The notes: a model not told the origin generated them from the sequence alone. A stretch of 7,459 nt of DNA from Desulfobacterales bacterium HSG17 (GCA_030377945.1 JAUCGD010000150.1:1-7459); one strand, 5' to 3'. Counted from the first letter of the stretch, positions 1 to 7,010 are shown. Numbers and translations: made by a program.

Positions 1-1047
1 ACAGAAAATATTCCAGAAAATATTTTAGATGCTGAAACAACAATAGCAATTGATCCTGAAACCTTTATTGAAGAAACAGATCACGATGAAGAACCTTCTG
101 TCCGGGATTCAACAACAATGGATGGCCGTGATGCAGAAGACGCTGTTGTCTCCCTTGATCAAGCAACCGTACTTGATCTTGATGAAGGTGCTGTTATTGA
201 AAATGATACGATTGAAGATGATATTCTTGATGATGATGACATGGTACTTGATCTGGGTGCAGAAGCTGTTATTGAACCTGTTGAAAACCTGATTCCAGAT
301 TCGGAAGATAATCAGGATATTGATTTTAAACAGGCAGCGGAAACCATAGCTCTTCTGCCTGAAACAGATGAACCTGAAACAGATGAAGACGACATTCTTG
401 ATCTTGATACTCTGCAAAAAATATCTTCGGAAGATCAACCTGATGACAAGACTGAAAATGATATTCCCATACTGACCTCTGAAGATACGGCAGATTCAGA
501 TAATGAAACTGACATTTCTTCTTTTGGAGATGAAAAACAGGATCAAGACGTTGATATGTCAGCCCTTGATCTTATAGACAGTCTGGGAGACCCTGACCAA
601 TCCCCTGAAATTGAGGATTCTGAAGGTATTCTTGATGTACTTGATTCAGAAGCAGACTCCTTTCCACAGGAGGAAGACGGCCTTGCCATGATTCTGGGTA
701 AAGGCATGGAAACCATAGATGAACCTGTTGAAGAAATACCTGCTGAAAAAATATCAGCCCCAAAAGAGCCTGAAACACAAGAACCTGAAGCAGAAGAACT
801 TGAAACAGAGGATACCCCAAAACCGGAAGATAATCTAAGCCAGGAAGCTGTTCATGATATAGATGAATTAACTTCCTCCATATCTTCTGCCCAGATTGAA
901 GCTTCCCTTGAACGAGTTATAAATAAAATATTTTCACAGAGAATTGAAAAGATATTGATAAAGGTTGTTGAAAAAGCTGTGTCTGAAGAAATCAGCAAAT
1001 TCAGAGCATCTCTTATGGAAGATTTAACTGATGAGGATAATTTTTAA
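1..1047 (+). CDS. Acidic repeat-containing protein with C-terminal helical domain (5' end outside window)
   Basis: The frame is open from base 1 to the TAA at 1045-1047, giving 348 visible residues, so the first in-frame ATG (118) is probably internal and the true start lies upstream. The body is extremely rich in Asp and Glu, with Pro, Ser and Thr, and looks disordered. It holds degenerate repeats around a VLDL-x3-AVIE core: TTIAIDPETFIE (bases 37-72), ATVLDLDEGAVIE (163-201) and MVLDLGAEAVIE (241-276). The last ~55 residues (from about 880) differ: they form amphipathic helices with alternating hydrophobic and charged residues (IEASLERVINKIF, IEKILIKVVEKAV, EEISKF), suitable for oligomerisation. 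No signal peptide or membrane segment is seen in the visible part. I do not recognise a named family. The layout resembles scaffold proteins of the PopZ kind, but this is analogy only. A hairpin after the gene probably ends its transcript before valS. Confidence 0.8.
   Translation, partial: TENIPENILDAETTIAIDPETFIEETDHDEEPSVRDSTTMDGRDAEDAVVSLDQATVLDLDEGAVIENDTIEDDILDDDDMVLDLGAEAVIEPVENLIPDSEDNQDIDFKQAAETIALLPETDEPETDEDDILDLDTLQKISSEDQPDDKTENDIPILTSEDTADSDNETDISSFGDEKQDQDVDMSALDLIDSLGDPDQSPEIEDSEGILDVLDSEADSFPQEEDGLAMILGKGMETIDEPVEEIPAEKISAPKEPETQEPEAEELETEDTPKPEDNLSQEAVHDIDELTSSISSAQIEASLERVINKIFSQRIEKILIKVVEKAVSEEISKFRASLMEDLTDEDNF
169..318 (+). repeat. Two imperfect 75-bp (25-residue) coding repeats
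   Basis: Bases 169-243 and 244-318 begin with the same GTACTTGATCT and share GCTGTTATTGAA 24 bases into each unit, so both encode VLDL followed by AVIE at the same spacing. The rest of the units has diverged, staying acidic. A more diverged relative of the core lies near 37-72. Confidence 0.55.
358..387 (+). repeat. 15-bp perfect tandem repeat inside the acidic gene
   Basis: The 15-mer CCTGAAACAGATGAA occurs twice head to tail (358-372 and 373-387), encoding PETDE twice. It is in frame, so copy-number change would only lengthen or shorten the acidic region by five residues. It shows that this region evolves by repeat expansion. Confidence 0.85.
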
Positions 1048-1093
1048 GGACTTTTTTTATCAGAGAACATGGCTATATTTAAACGTTTTAAGC

Positions 1094-1127
1094 AATAGGG
1101 ATTATTAATTAATCCCTATTACATTTT
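1094..1127 (+). terminator. Probable rho-independent terminator between acidic gene and valS
   Basis: A perfect inverted repeat AATAGGGATTA (1094-1104) / TAATCCCTATT (1110-1120) leaves a 5-nt loop, and is followed after ACA by a run of five T (1123-1127). It lies 46 bases after the stop of the acidic gene, the expected place for an intrinsic terminator. The stem is AT-rich with only three G-C pairs and the T run is short and offset by three bases, so termination may be partial. An operator or attenuation role cannot be excluded. Confidence 0.6.
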
Positions 1128-1133
1128 TCAGGT

Positions 1134-1168
1134 TCTGCTGAAAACAACCTGTTTATTGGAACAGCAGA
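1134..1168 (+). other. Second hairpin in the valS leader region
   Basis: TCTGCTG (1134-1140) pairs with CAGCAGA (1162-1168), and an inner AAAC (1142-1145) pairs with GTTT (1151-1154) around a 5-base loop. It sits just upstream of the promoter-like AT stretch. If transcription starts further upstream it would be part of the valS leader RNA. No T-box signature (AGGGTGGAACC-type motif) is visible. Confidence 0.3.
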
Positions 1169-1193
1169 TATATATATAATAATTTTTTAGGAG
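1152..1193 (+). promoter_or_regulatory. valS: Possible valS promoter and its Shine-Dalgarno site
   Basis: An exact TATAAT lies at 1175-1180 within an alternating AT run. The region 17 bases upstream (TTTATT, 1152-1157) is a poor -35 match, while the better TTGGAA at 1156-1161 is only 13 bases away, so the promoter call is weak. The ribosome binding site is firm: AGGAG at 1189-1193, nine bases before the ATG at 1203. Confidence 0.35.
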
Positions 1194-1202
1194 TTTTATT
1201 TC

Positions 1203-3869
1203 ATGAGCAGCAATTTACTTGATAAAGGTTATGAACCCCATGAGGTTGAAAAACGCTGGTATGATTTCTGGGAAAAACAAGGATTGTTTTCAGCAAAAGA
1301 AGAAAGCGATCAAAAAGGCTATTCAATTGTAATTCCTCCGCCTAATGTTACAGGTGTTTTACATATGGGCCATGCTTTAAATAATGTAATGCAGGATATT
1401 CTATGCCGTTACAGGAGAATGCGCGGGGATAATGTATTGTGGATGCCGGGAACAGACCATGCTGGAATTGCAACTCAGAATGTTGTTGAAAGACAGCTTG
1501 CAAGCGAAGGTTCTGACCGGCATCAAGTTGGCCGGGATAAATTTATAGAAAGGGTCTGGGAATGGCGGAAAGAATACGGCGGAGCCATTATTAACCAGCT
1601 TAAACGCCTGGGTGCTTCATGCGACTGGGGCCGTGAACGATTTACAATGGATGAAGGTCTGTCAAAGGCAGTTCGCAAGGTTTTTGTTCAGCTTTATGAA
1701 GAAGGGCTTATTTACAAGGGCAACTATATTATTAACTGGTGTCCAAGGTGTCATACTGCACTTGCCGACCTTGAGGTAGAACATGAAGAACTGGATGCCC
1801 ATCTTTACTATATAAAATACCCTTTTCCTGACAATTCAGGAGGTATAACCGTTGCAACAACCCGTCCTGAAACCATGCTTGGAGATACTGCTGTGGCAGT
1901 TAATCCTGAGGATGAAAGATACCGGGATATTGGATTTGACCAAGTAATTCTTCCCCTGCTGGATAAAAAAATACCCATAATCCGTGACACCTATGTTGAC
2001 ACAAGTTTTGGTACAGGCGGATTAAAGGTGACACCTGCTCATGATCCAAATGATTTTGAGCTTGGAAAAACCCATAATCTTCCGGCTGTTAAAGCTATCG
2101 GAGATGACGGCAAAATGACGGCAGAAGCAGGCAAGTATGAAGGTCTGGACAGAATGGAGTGCAGAAAAGCCGTACTCAAAGATCTTGAAGAACAAGGGCT
2201 TCTTGTAAAAATTGATCCTTTAAAACACAGCGTAGGCCATTGCTACCGCTGCCATACAATTATTGAACCAAACCTTTCAAAGCAATGGTTTGTTAAAGCA
2301 AAACCCCTTGCAGACAAAGCCCTGGAAGCTGTAAAAACCGGGAAAACCAAAATTATCCCGGAAATGTGGGAAAACACCTATTATGACTGGCTTGAGAATA
2401 TAAGGGACTGGTGCATATCCCGCCAGATATGGTGGGGCCATCAGATACCTGCATGGACATGTGAAGACTGCCAGGAGATTACAGCAGCAACTGAAACACC
2501 TGAAAAATGCACCAAATGCAGCAGCACAAATCTGGTTCAGGAAACCGATGTTCTGGACACATGGTTCAGTTCCGCACTCTGGCCTTTTTCCACAATGGGA
2601 TGGCCTGAACAGACTTCTCTTTTAAAAACCTTTTATCCAACCTCAACCCTGGTGACAGGTTTTGACATCCTATTTTTCTGGGTTGCCAGGATGATGATGA
2701 TGGGCATTCATTTTATGGGGGATGTGCCTTTTAAGGATGTATATGTTCATGCACTGGTAAGGGATGAACATGGCAAAAAAATGAGCAAGTCCACAGGAAA
2801 TGTTATTAACCCCCTGACTGTTATTGAAAATTACGGAACTGATGCTTTCCGTTTTACTTTAGCAGCTTTTGCAGCCCAGGGCAGGGATGTTAAAATGTCT
2901 GAAAAAAGGGTTGAGGGATACCGGCATTTTATAAACAAACTATGGAATGCAGCCCGTTTTTCACTCATGCATCTTGATAAAGCATATACGGAAATTTCTG
3001 AATCCCAGCTTGCACTCCATGACAGGTGGATACTTTCCAGACTTGCCCAGGTTGTTGGCAAGGTTGAACAAGCACTTGATAACTATAAATTTAATGAAGC
3101 TGCCGGAGCCTTATATCAATTTGTATGGCATGAGTTCTGTGACTGGTATCTTGAAGCAGTTAAACCTTCACTTTACGGTAAGTTAGGTGATGAAGCCTGT
3201 GAAACAAGCAAAGCTGTTCTCTGGCGTGTACTTAGGGAAACCCTGATTTTACTGCATCCTTTTGTTCCTTTTGTTTCAGAGGAAATCTGGCATAAACTTC
3301 CGGGAACCCAGGATTCCATAATGCTTGCACCCTTTCCGACCGATAATCCTGAAAATGATAATATTATTGTTTCATCAGAAACAGAAACACAGATGGAAAC
3401 AATAATTGCAGTTATAACAGGTATCCGCAATATCAGGGGGGAAATGAATATTCAGCCCTCAGCAGCCCTTGGTGTGTGTGTGCAGTCTTCAGATGAAAGC
3501 ACCCTTGAAATAATAAAATCCCAGCAGGATATGATTATTGACCTGGCCCGCCTTAAATCCTTTACAGCAGAAGCTCCTGGAGAACGCCCAAAATCAGCAG
3601 CAACAGCTATAATAGAAAATGCAACAATTTTTGTATCCCTTGAAGGTATTATTGATTTTGCCCAGGAAGCCAAACGACTTGAAAAAGAAATGACCAAGCT
3701 TGAAAAAGAGCTGACAGGTGTTTCCAAAAAGCTCAATAATGAAGATTTTCTTGCAAAAGCACCTGATGATGTTGTGGAAAAGGTAAAAGAAAAACACAGC
3801 ACTCTTTCTGAAAAACATCATAAGCTTCAGGCAAACCTGGAGAAGATAAGGGAGCTTGAAAAAAATTAA
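1203..3869 (+). CDS. valS: Valyl-tRNA synthetase
   Basis: A cytoplasmic class Ia aminoacyl-tRNA synthetase (EC 6.1.1.9) that charges tRNA-Val and clears mischarged threonine. The 888-residue product is full length for bacterial ValS. The HIGH motif is HMGH at residues 54-57, after PPPNVTG; the KMSKS loop is at 526-530. The inserted CP1 editing domain is marked by TTRPETMLGD (219-228) and HDPNDFE (from 280; D281 is likely the editing aspartate). Putative zinc-binding cysteines are C180/C183 and C420/C423/C436/C439. Typical family blocks VLDTWFSSALWPFS and RDWCISRQIWWGHQIP are intact. The anticodon-binding helical domain begins near HDRWILSRL (606), and the C-terminal 822-888 segment is the expected charged coiled-coil tRNA arm. 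The start is fixed by AGGAG nine bases upstream. No defects are seen. It heads a tightly spaced gene run through nadC. Confidence 0.98.
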   Translation: MSSNLLDKGYEPHEVEKRWYDFWEKQGLFSAKEESDQKGYSIVIPPPNVTGVLHMGHALNNVMQDILCRYRRMRGDNVLWMPGTDHAGIATQNVVERQLASEGSDRHQVGRDKFIERVWEWRKEYGGAIINQLKRLGASCDWGRERFTMDEGLSKAVRKVFVQLYEEGLIYKGNYIINWCPRCHTALADLEVEHEELDAHLYYIKYPFPDNSGGITVATTRPETMLGDTAVAVNPEDERYRDIGFDQVILPLLDKKIPIIRDTYVDTSFGTGGLKVTPAHDPNDFELGKTHNLPAVKAIGDDGKMTAEAGKYEGLDRMECRKAVLKDLEEQGLLVKIDPLKHSVGHCYRCHTIIEPNLSKQWFVKAKPLADKALEAVKTGKTKIIPEMWENTYYDWLENIRDWCISRQIWWGHQIPAWTCEDCQEITAATETPEKCTKCSSTNLVQETDVLDTWFSSALWPFSTMGWPEQTSLLKTFYPTSTLVTGFDILFFWVARMMMMGIHFMGDVPFKDVYVHALVRDEHGKKMSKSTGNVINPLTVIENYGTDAFRFTLAAFAAQGRDVKMSEKRVEGYRHFINKLWNAARFSLMHLDKAYTEISESQLALHDRWILSRLAQVVGKVEQALDNYKFNEAAGALYQFVWHEFCDWYLEAVKPSLYGKLGDEACETSKAVLWRVLRETLILLHPFVPFVSEEIWHKLPGTQDSIMLAPFPTDNPENDNIIVSSETETQMETIIAVITGIRNIRGEMNIQPSAALGVCVQSSDESTLEIIKSQQDMIIDLARLKSFTAEAPGERPKSAATAIIENATIFVSLEGIIDFAQEAKRLEKEMTKLEKELTGVSKKLNNEDFLAKAPDDVVEKVKEKHSTLSEKHHKLQANLEKIRELEKN

Positions 3870-3886
3870 ATAATAATGAGGTGTAT

Positions 3887-4279
3887 ATGGCAAAGCAAAT
3901 AAAGTTTCGTCCCGCTGTAATAAGAACAGACAGGGGCTTATCAATTGCCGGAACCAGGATTACGCTTTATCAGATAATGGATTATTTAAAAGCTGAAGAA
4001 CCTCCTGAAGTCATACGAGACCATTTTCGGCTTACAATTAAACAAACTGATGATGTTATAAACTATATTCAGGCACATTATGATGAAGTTGATAAAGAAT
4101 ATCGTAATATTTTGATTCAAGCAGAAAAAAATAAATATTACTGGACAGAACGAAATAAAAATCGTTTTGATGAAATTTCCGGACTCCCGCGTAAACCTGA
4201 ACATAAAGAAATATGGAACAAATTGGAAAAATGGAAAGCAAGGCTTTATCTGGATGATAAGCATTCTATCAGATCATAA
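3887..4279 (+). CDS. DUF433-family protein, probable antitoxin of a two-gene toxin-antitoxin-type module
   Basis: This 130-residue protein carries a DUF433 core at about residues 14-61: TDRGLSIAGTRITLYQIMDYL followed by a P-P-E-x-I-R-D-hydrophobic pattern and an I-x-x-T-x-D-D-V-I-N-Y-I helix, a small helix-turn-helix-like fold known from VapB45-type antitoxins. The charged C-terminal extension (YYWTERNKNRFDEISGLPRK, then a Trp/Lys-rich helix) would be the part that grips the partner; that is inference. The ATG at 3887 is preferred over the in-frame GTG at 3881 because GAGG (3878-3881) lies five bases upstream of it. It begins 17 bases after valS ends and overlaps the next gene by 26 bases, as expected for translational coupling. 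If it acts like its family, it binds and neutralises the downstream protein and may bind its own operator. Confidence 0.8.
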   Translation: MAKQIKFRPAVIRTDRGLSIAGTRITLYQIMDYLKAEEPPEVIRDHFRLTIKQTDDVINYIQAHYDEVDKEYRNILIQAEKNKYYWTERNKNRFDEISGLPRKPEHKEIWNKLEKWKARLYLDDKHSIRS

Positions 4280-4649
4280 CATGGAAGGTCAGGCTATTTT
4301 ATTATGGGACTCACTACGGAAATCTGAACTGGCAGAGTTATTGCCGATTGAATTATTTATGTTTTCTGATGTGGGTTTAGCTGAAAATAGTAATGACAGA
4401 GAAGTATGGCGTTTTGCTCAAGAAAATCAGATGATATTACTCACTGACAACCGAAGTGATAATGAAAAAGATTCCCTGGAGCAAACCATTCGGGAAGAAA
4501 ACACATTATTTTCTCTGCCTGTTCTAACAATCGGAAATTTGAGACAGATAAAAGATAAACTTTATCGTGAAAGGTGCATGGAAAGGATTATTGAAATAGT
4601 TCTGGAATTGGAAAACTATTTAGGAACAGGTCGCATTTTTATTCCTTAA
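4254..4649 (+). CDS. PIN-like (DUF5615-type) protein, probable toxin partner of the DUF433 protein
   Basis: The 131-residue product begins MISILSDHNMEGQAILLW, matching the short N-terminal strand with D-H-N seen in DUF5615/Mut7-C-like PIN relatives. Acidic residues that could form a metal site are D7, D48 (in NDREVW) and D65 (in LLTDNR). The stretch KDSLEQTIREEN and the ending NYLGTGRIFIP look like strongly conserved family blocks as I recall them from cyanobacterial homologues; this is memory, not a search. The frame is open further upstream (ATG at 4167), but 4254 puts the D-H-N strand at the N-terminus and has AAGG at 4240-4243, ten bases ahead. It overlaps the antitoxin-like gene by 26 bases. 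RNase activity is inferred from the fold only. Relatives are sometimes carried in databases under unrelated enzyme names, so such labels should be treated with care. Confidence 0.75.
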   Translation: MISILSDHNMEGQAILLWDSLRKSELAELLPIELFMFSDVGLAENSNDREVWRFAQENQMILLTDNRSDNEKDSLEQTIREENTLFSLPVLTIGNLRQIKDKLYRERCMERIIEIVLELENYLGTGRIFIP

Positions 4650-4656
4650 GATTTTT

Positions 4657-4680
4657 TTGGAATTATTATATATAATCCAA
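4657..4680 (+). promoter_or_regulatory. AT-rich inverted repeat with TATAAT upstream of nadC
   Basis: TTGGA (4657-4661) pairs with TCCAA (4676-4680) and TTAT (4663-4666) with ATAA (4672-4675), with one bulged A and a 5-base loop. An exact TATAAT at 4671-4676 overlaps the right arm, 28 bases before the nadC ATG. No good -35 is seen. This may be a weak promoter or operator for nadC, or a weak terminator for the two-gene module; the sequence does not decide. Confidence 0.3.
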
Positions 4681-4704
4681 ATTTTCCGGCAAAAATTGTA
4701 CTTT

Positions 4705-5535
4705 ATGTATTCTATAAAAAATCTCATAAGAACAGCCCTGGAAGAAGATATTGGTTCAGGCGATATTACAACTGACAATATCATAGGCTCGGATCTGTCT
4801 GGCTCAGGAGAAATCATTGCAAAGGAGCCTCTGATAATTGCCGGGCTTGACATAGCCCGGCAGGTATTTGAAGAACTTGATCCGGGGACAATCTTTACTC
4901 CTGCATATTCAGACGGCGACAGTGTAAACAAAGGCGAAAAGGTACTGGAGGTGCGTGGAACTCTCCGCGCTCTTCTCAAAGGAGAGCGAACCGCTCTAAA
5001 CTTTCTCCAGCGTCTTTCCGGTATTGCCAGCAATGTACATTCATATGTAAATGTACTTAAAGGCAAACCTGTGCGCCTTGTTGACACCCGGAAAACAGCC
5101 CCAGGATGGCGTACCCTGGAAAAATACGCAGTCCGCACAGGTGGTGCATATAACCACCGCATGGGCCTTTATGACGGGGTTCTTATCAAGGACAACCATA
5201 TTGCAGTTTCCGGCAGTATTGACAAAGCTGTAAAAAAGGTACGGGAAAATATATCCCATCTTATAAAAGTTGAAGTTGAAGTTACAAACATGGATGAAGT
5301 ACAGCAGGCACTTGATGCAAAAGCAGATATAATTATGCTGGACAATATGGATATACCCCGGATAACGGCTGCTGTTAAACTCATAAACAAAGCAGCCCTG
5401 GTAGAAGTATCAGGAAATGTAACAATTGATAATCTTTCAGGGCTGGCAGATACTGGCGTGGATATTATATCTTCCGGCGCTCTGACACATTCTGCCGGAA
5501 GTGTGGATTTGAGTATGCGGATTAATTTGTGTTAA
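4705..5535 (+). CDS. nadC: Nicotinate-nucleotide pyrophosphorylase (quinolinate phosphoribosyltransferase, decarboxylating)
   Basis: NadC (EC 2.4.2.19) joins quinolinate to PRPP and decarboxylates it to nicotinate mononucleotide, the third step of de novo NAD synthesis, in the cytoplasm. The 276-residue length is standard. Diagnostic blocks are EDIGSGDITTD (14-24), the GERTALNFLQRLSGIAS helix (93-109), DTRKT (127-131), HRMGLYDGVLIKDNH (151-165), VEVEVTNMDE (189-198), IMLDNM (210-215), EVSGNVT (234-240) and the phosphate-binding ISSGALTHSA end (255-264). Basic residues for substrate binding (R95, R129, K130, H151, R152, K162) are present. The ATG at 4705 is chosen because the N-terminus then matches the family; the in-frame TTG at 4657 would add 16 unrelated residues. 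No clear Shine-Dalgarno precedes 4705. nadA and nadB are not in the window. Confidence 0.97.
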   Translation: MYSIKNLIRTALEEDIGSGDITTDNIIGSDLSGSGEIIAKEPLIIAGLDIARQVFEELDPGTIFTPAYSDGDSVNKGEKVLEVRGTLRALLKGERTALNFLQRLSGIASNVHSYVNVLKGKPVRLVDTRKTAPGWRTLEKYAVRTGGAYNHRMGLYDGVLIKDNHIAVSGSIDKAVKKVRENISHLIKVEVEVTNMDEVQQALDAKADIIMLDNMDIPRITAAVKLINKAALVEVSGNVTIDNLSGLADTGVDIISSGALTHSAGSVDLSMRINLC

Positions 5536-5568
5536 AATTCTTTAAATCAATTATATCAGGTATGGAAT

Positions 5569-6855
5569 ATGGCTGAATACCAGGACCGAGAAAGATTTAT
5601 TCCTTTTCAAAAATCGGAAATCATCAGGCTGCTTTGCAAAGATATTGGAATTGATTCAGATAATCATACAAAATTTCAATGTCTGTGCAGGCTGATGGAA
5701 AGCATTTATCATTTTGAATTCCATAAAAAAACAAAATACCTCAAAGAAAATTATTATCCTCTTGATCCTGATAAAGATACCAGGACAACAAAAAACTATT
5801 CTTCAGAAGAAATCAAATCATGTGAAAATAATTTCCTGATTAAATTCAGAGAAATCTTAAATGACGCCAATTATGAACAGATTTCCGAAGAAGATATAAG
5901 CTATGCCATGAAAGAAGAATCCCTGTTTAAAATCAATCTTTTTGTTGATTTTGATGATTTTGAAAACCAGCTCATTTTCAGCAGGGGTGTTAATAATGAA
6001 AAAATCAGTTTAAAAAAATGGCTTGTTAAAAAAGAATCTGTCGAGATTCCGGTCTTTGAAAGGGTTGCCCTGCTTATAAAGTTTAAAGATGCAGATTATT
6101 TTAAATCAAAAAAAAGAAAAGATTTAAAGTTTGAGCCTGGAACTATGATAGTCAAGCTCTTTAAAAATATTCCCAAGGCAGACATGGAAATGCTTTTTCC
6201 AAACACACAGGTAAGAATGAGACCGCAGGATATTTTTCTCATAGCAGGCAGTGCCTTGGGCGGCGGTGCTGCTGTTGTGTTAAAGGCAGGTGCAGGTCTG
6301 ATTGCCATGTTCACTGTTTTATGGCTTATGGCCCGCTCGTTTGTAATGACCGGAGGAGAACTGCCCAGGCTGGGGCCTGCTGAAATATCCGGCATGGTTG
6401 GGGGAATAAGCGCCCTGGCTGCCATAAGTGCCTTTCTTGTCAAGCAGTGGAGCAATTATAAAAACCGCAAGATTAAATTTATGAAAGTTCTTGGGGATAA
6501 TCTTTATTTTAAAAATATGGACAATAACTCCGGGGTATTTCTTCATATTATCAATGATGCTGAAGAAGAAGAATGTAAAGAAGCTATTTTAGGCTATTAT
6601 TTTTTACTTTGCTCTGAAAACGGTCTGACAGAAGCACAGCTTGATGATAAAATTGAAACCTGGTTTGAAAAAAAGCACAATATCCTTATTGATTTTGAAA
6701 TAAAAGATGCCTTGGAAAAACTTCAAAAACTGGAACTCTGCAAAACATCAAGCCAGAATGAAGCAGGAGAAGATATATTAATAGCCGTTTCTCTTGATGA
6801 TGCCTGCAAAAAACTGGATTATACCTGGGATAATTTTTTTCAGTTTAATATTTAA
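5569..6855 (+). CDS. DUF3754 (TMEM143-like) membrane protein of unknown function
   Basis: A 428-residue protein with the hallmarks I associate with DUF3754: the N-terminal RERFIPF (7-13), VKLFKNIPKADMEMLFPNTQ (195-214) just before the membrane part, and after it NLYFKNMDNNSGVFLHIINDAEEEECKE (311-338). Two hydrophobic segments, about 222-258 (Gly/Ala-rich, longer than a single helix needs) and 274-292, form a hairpin in the membrane; the long N- and C-terminal parts are soluble and highly charged. A winged-helix-like ending (AQLDDKIETWFEKKHNILID, then ALEKLQKLEL) is suggested by the pattern only. There is no signal peptide. CAGG at 5557-5560 lies eight bases before the ATG, and the gene starts 33 bases after nadC, so cotranscription is likely. 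The family is shared by bacteria and eukaryotic organelle proteins, and its biochemical role is unknown to me. Confidence 0.8.
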   Translation: MAEYQDRERFIPFQKSEIIRLLCKDIGIDSDNHTKFQCLCRLMESIYHFEFHKKTKYLKENYYPLDPDKDTRTTKNYSSEEIKSCENNFLIKFREILNDANYEQISEEDISYAMKEESLFKINLFVDFDDFENQLIFSRGVNNEKISLKKWLVKKESVEIPVFERVALLIKFKDADYFKSKKRKDLKFEPGTMIVKLFKNIPKADMEMLFPNTQVRMRPQDIFLIAGSALGGGAAVVLKAGAGLIAMFTVLWLMARSFVMTGGELPRLGPAEISGMVGGISALAAISAFLVKQWSNYKNRKIKFMKVLGDNLYFKNMDNNSGVFLHIINDAEEEECKEAILGYYFLLCSENGLTEAQLDDKIETWFEKKHNILIDFEIKDALEKLQKLELCKTSSQNEAGEDILIAVSLDDACKKLDYTWDNFFQFNI

Positions 6856-6875
6856 AAGCTATACTCAAAAAGGAG

Positions 6876-6896
6876 TGCCAAACTGAAAGTTTGGCA
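6876..6896 (+). repeat. Perfect 9-bp-stem hairpin after the DUF3754 gene
   Basis: TGCCAAACT (6876-6884) and AGTTTGGCA (6888-6896) are exact reverse complements separated by GAA. It begins 20 bases after the stop codon at 6855. No T run follows on the + strand; on the - strand the hairpin is followed by CTCC and then TTTTTG, so it is not a canonical terminator for the upstream gene. It may still act as an RNA stabiliser, or be a dispersed palindromic (REP-like) repeat. An echo of its right arm and flank, TTTGGCA-TAAAA, recurs at 6943-6954. Confidence 0.65.
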
Positions 6897-7010
6897 GTAA
6901 AACGAATTCTTTCCCGATCAAGAAAAAATGATCTTGTGCTTTTTTGGCATAAAAGACAGCAATGCTTAGCATTGTCTCTTCATAACTCACTAAAAAAGAA
7001 AATATTTTTT
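6897..7010 (+). other. AT-rich spacer with small palindromes upstream of the nuclease-like gene
   Basis: No gene is supported here. The frame of the downstream gene is open through it, but the translation is basic, low in family-like character and lacks a good start. It contains CAATGCT (6960-6966) / AGCATTG (6968-6974), a perfect 7-bp palindrome around one base that could pair with a three-base bulge into GACA/TGTC flanks. It also has GATCA (6916-6920) / TGATC (6929-6933) followed by six T (6940-6945), a weak terminator candidate for the upstream operon. No convincing promoter is visible for the next gene. Confidence 0.4.

Noticed and set aside
118..1047. ATG at 118 as the start of the acidic protein
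   Set aside because: The same frame is open and equally acidic from base 1, with a repeat core at 37-72, so the gene starts outside the window.
1048..1202. T-box riboswitch upstream of valS
   Set aside because: No T-box consensus or specifier-loop layout is visible, and the spacer is too short for a typical T-box leader.
3452..3944. Reverse-strand reading frames across the 3' end of valS
   Set aside because: They lie antisense to an intact, conserved gene, are Ser/Phe-rich and have no recognisable motifs.
4167..4253. Longer start (ATG 4167) for the PIN-like protein
   Set aside because: The extra 29 residues are the shadow of the antitoxin-like gene and do not look like family sequence; 4254 gives the expected short N-terminal strand and has a usable AAGG.
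3986..4264. Reverse-strand reading frames across the antitoxin-like gene
   Set aside because: Phe/Ile-rich translations are the expected mirror of an AT-rich coding strand; no ribosome site or family pattern is seen.
4657..4704. TTG start at 4657 for NadC
   Set aside because: It adds 16 residues not typical of the family, and the stretch contains an inverted repeat and a TATAAT, so it is better read as regulatory DNA.
4620..5162. 180-residue reverse-strand frame across nadC
   Set aside because: It is antisense to the conserved nadC motifs and has Arg/Ser-rich composition typical of a shadow frame.
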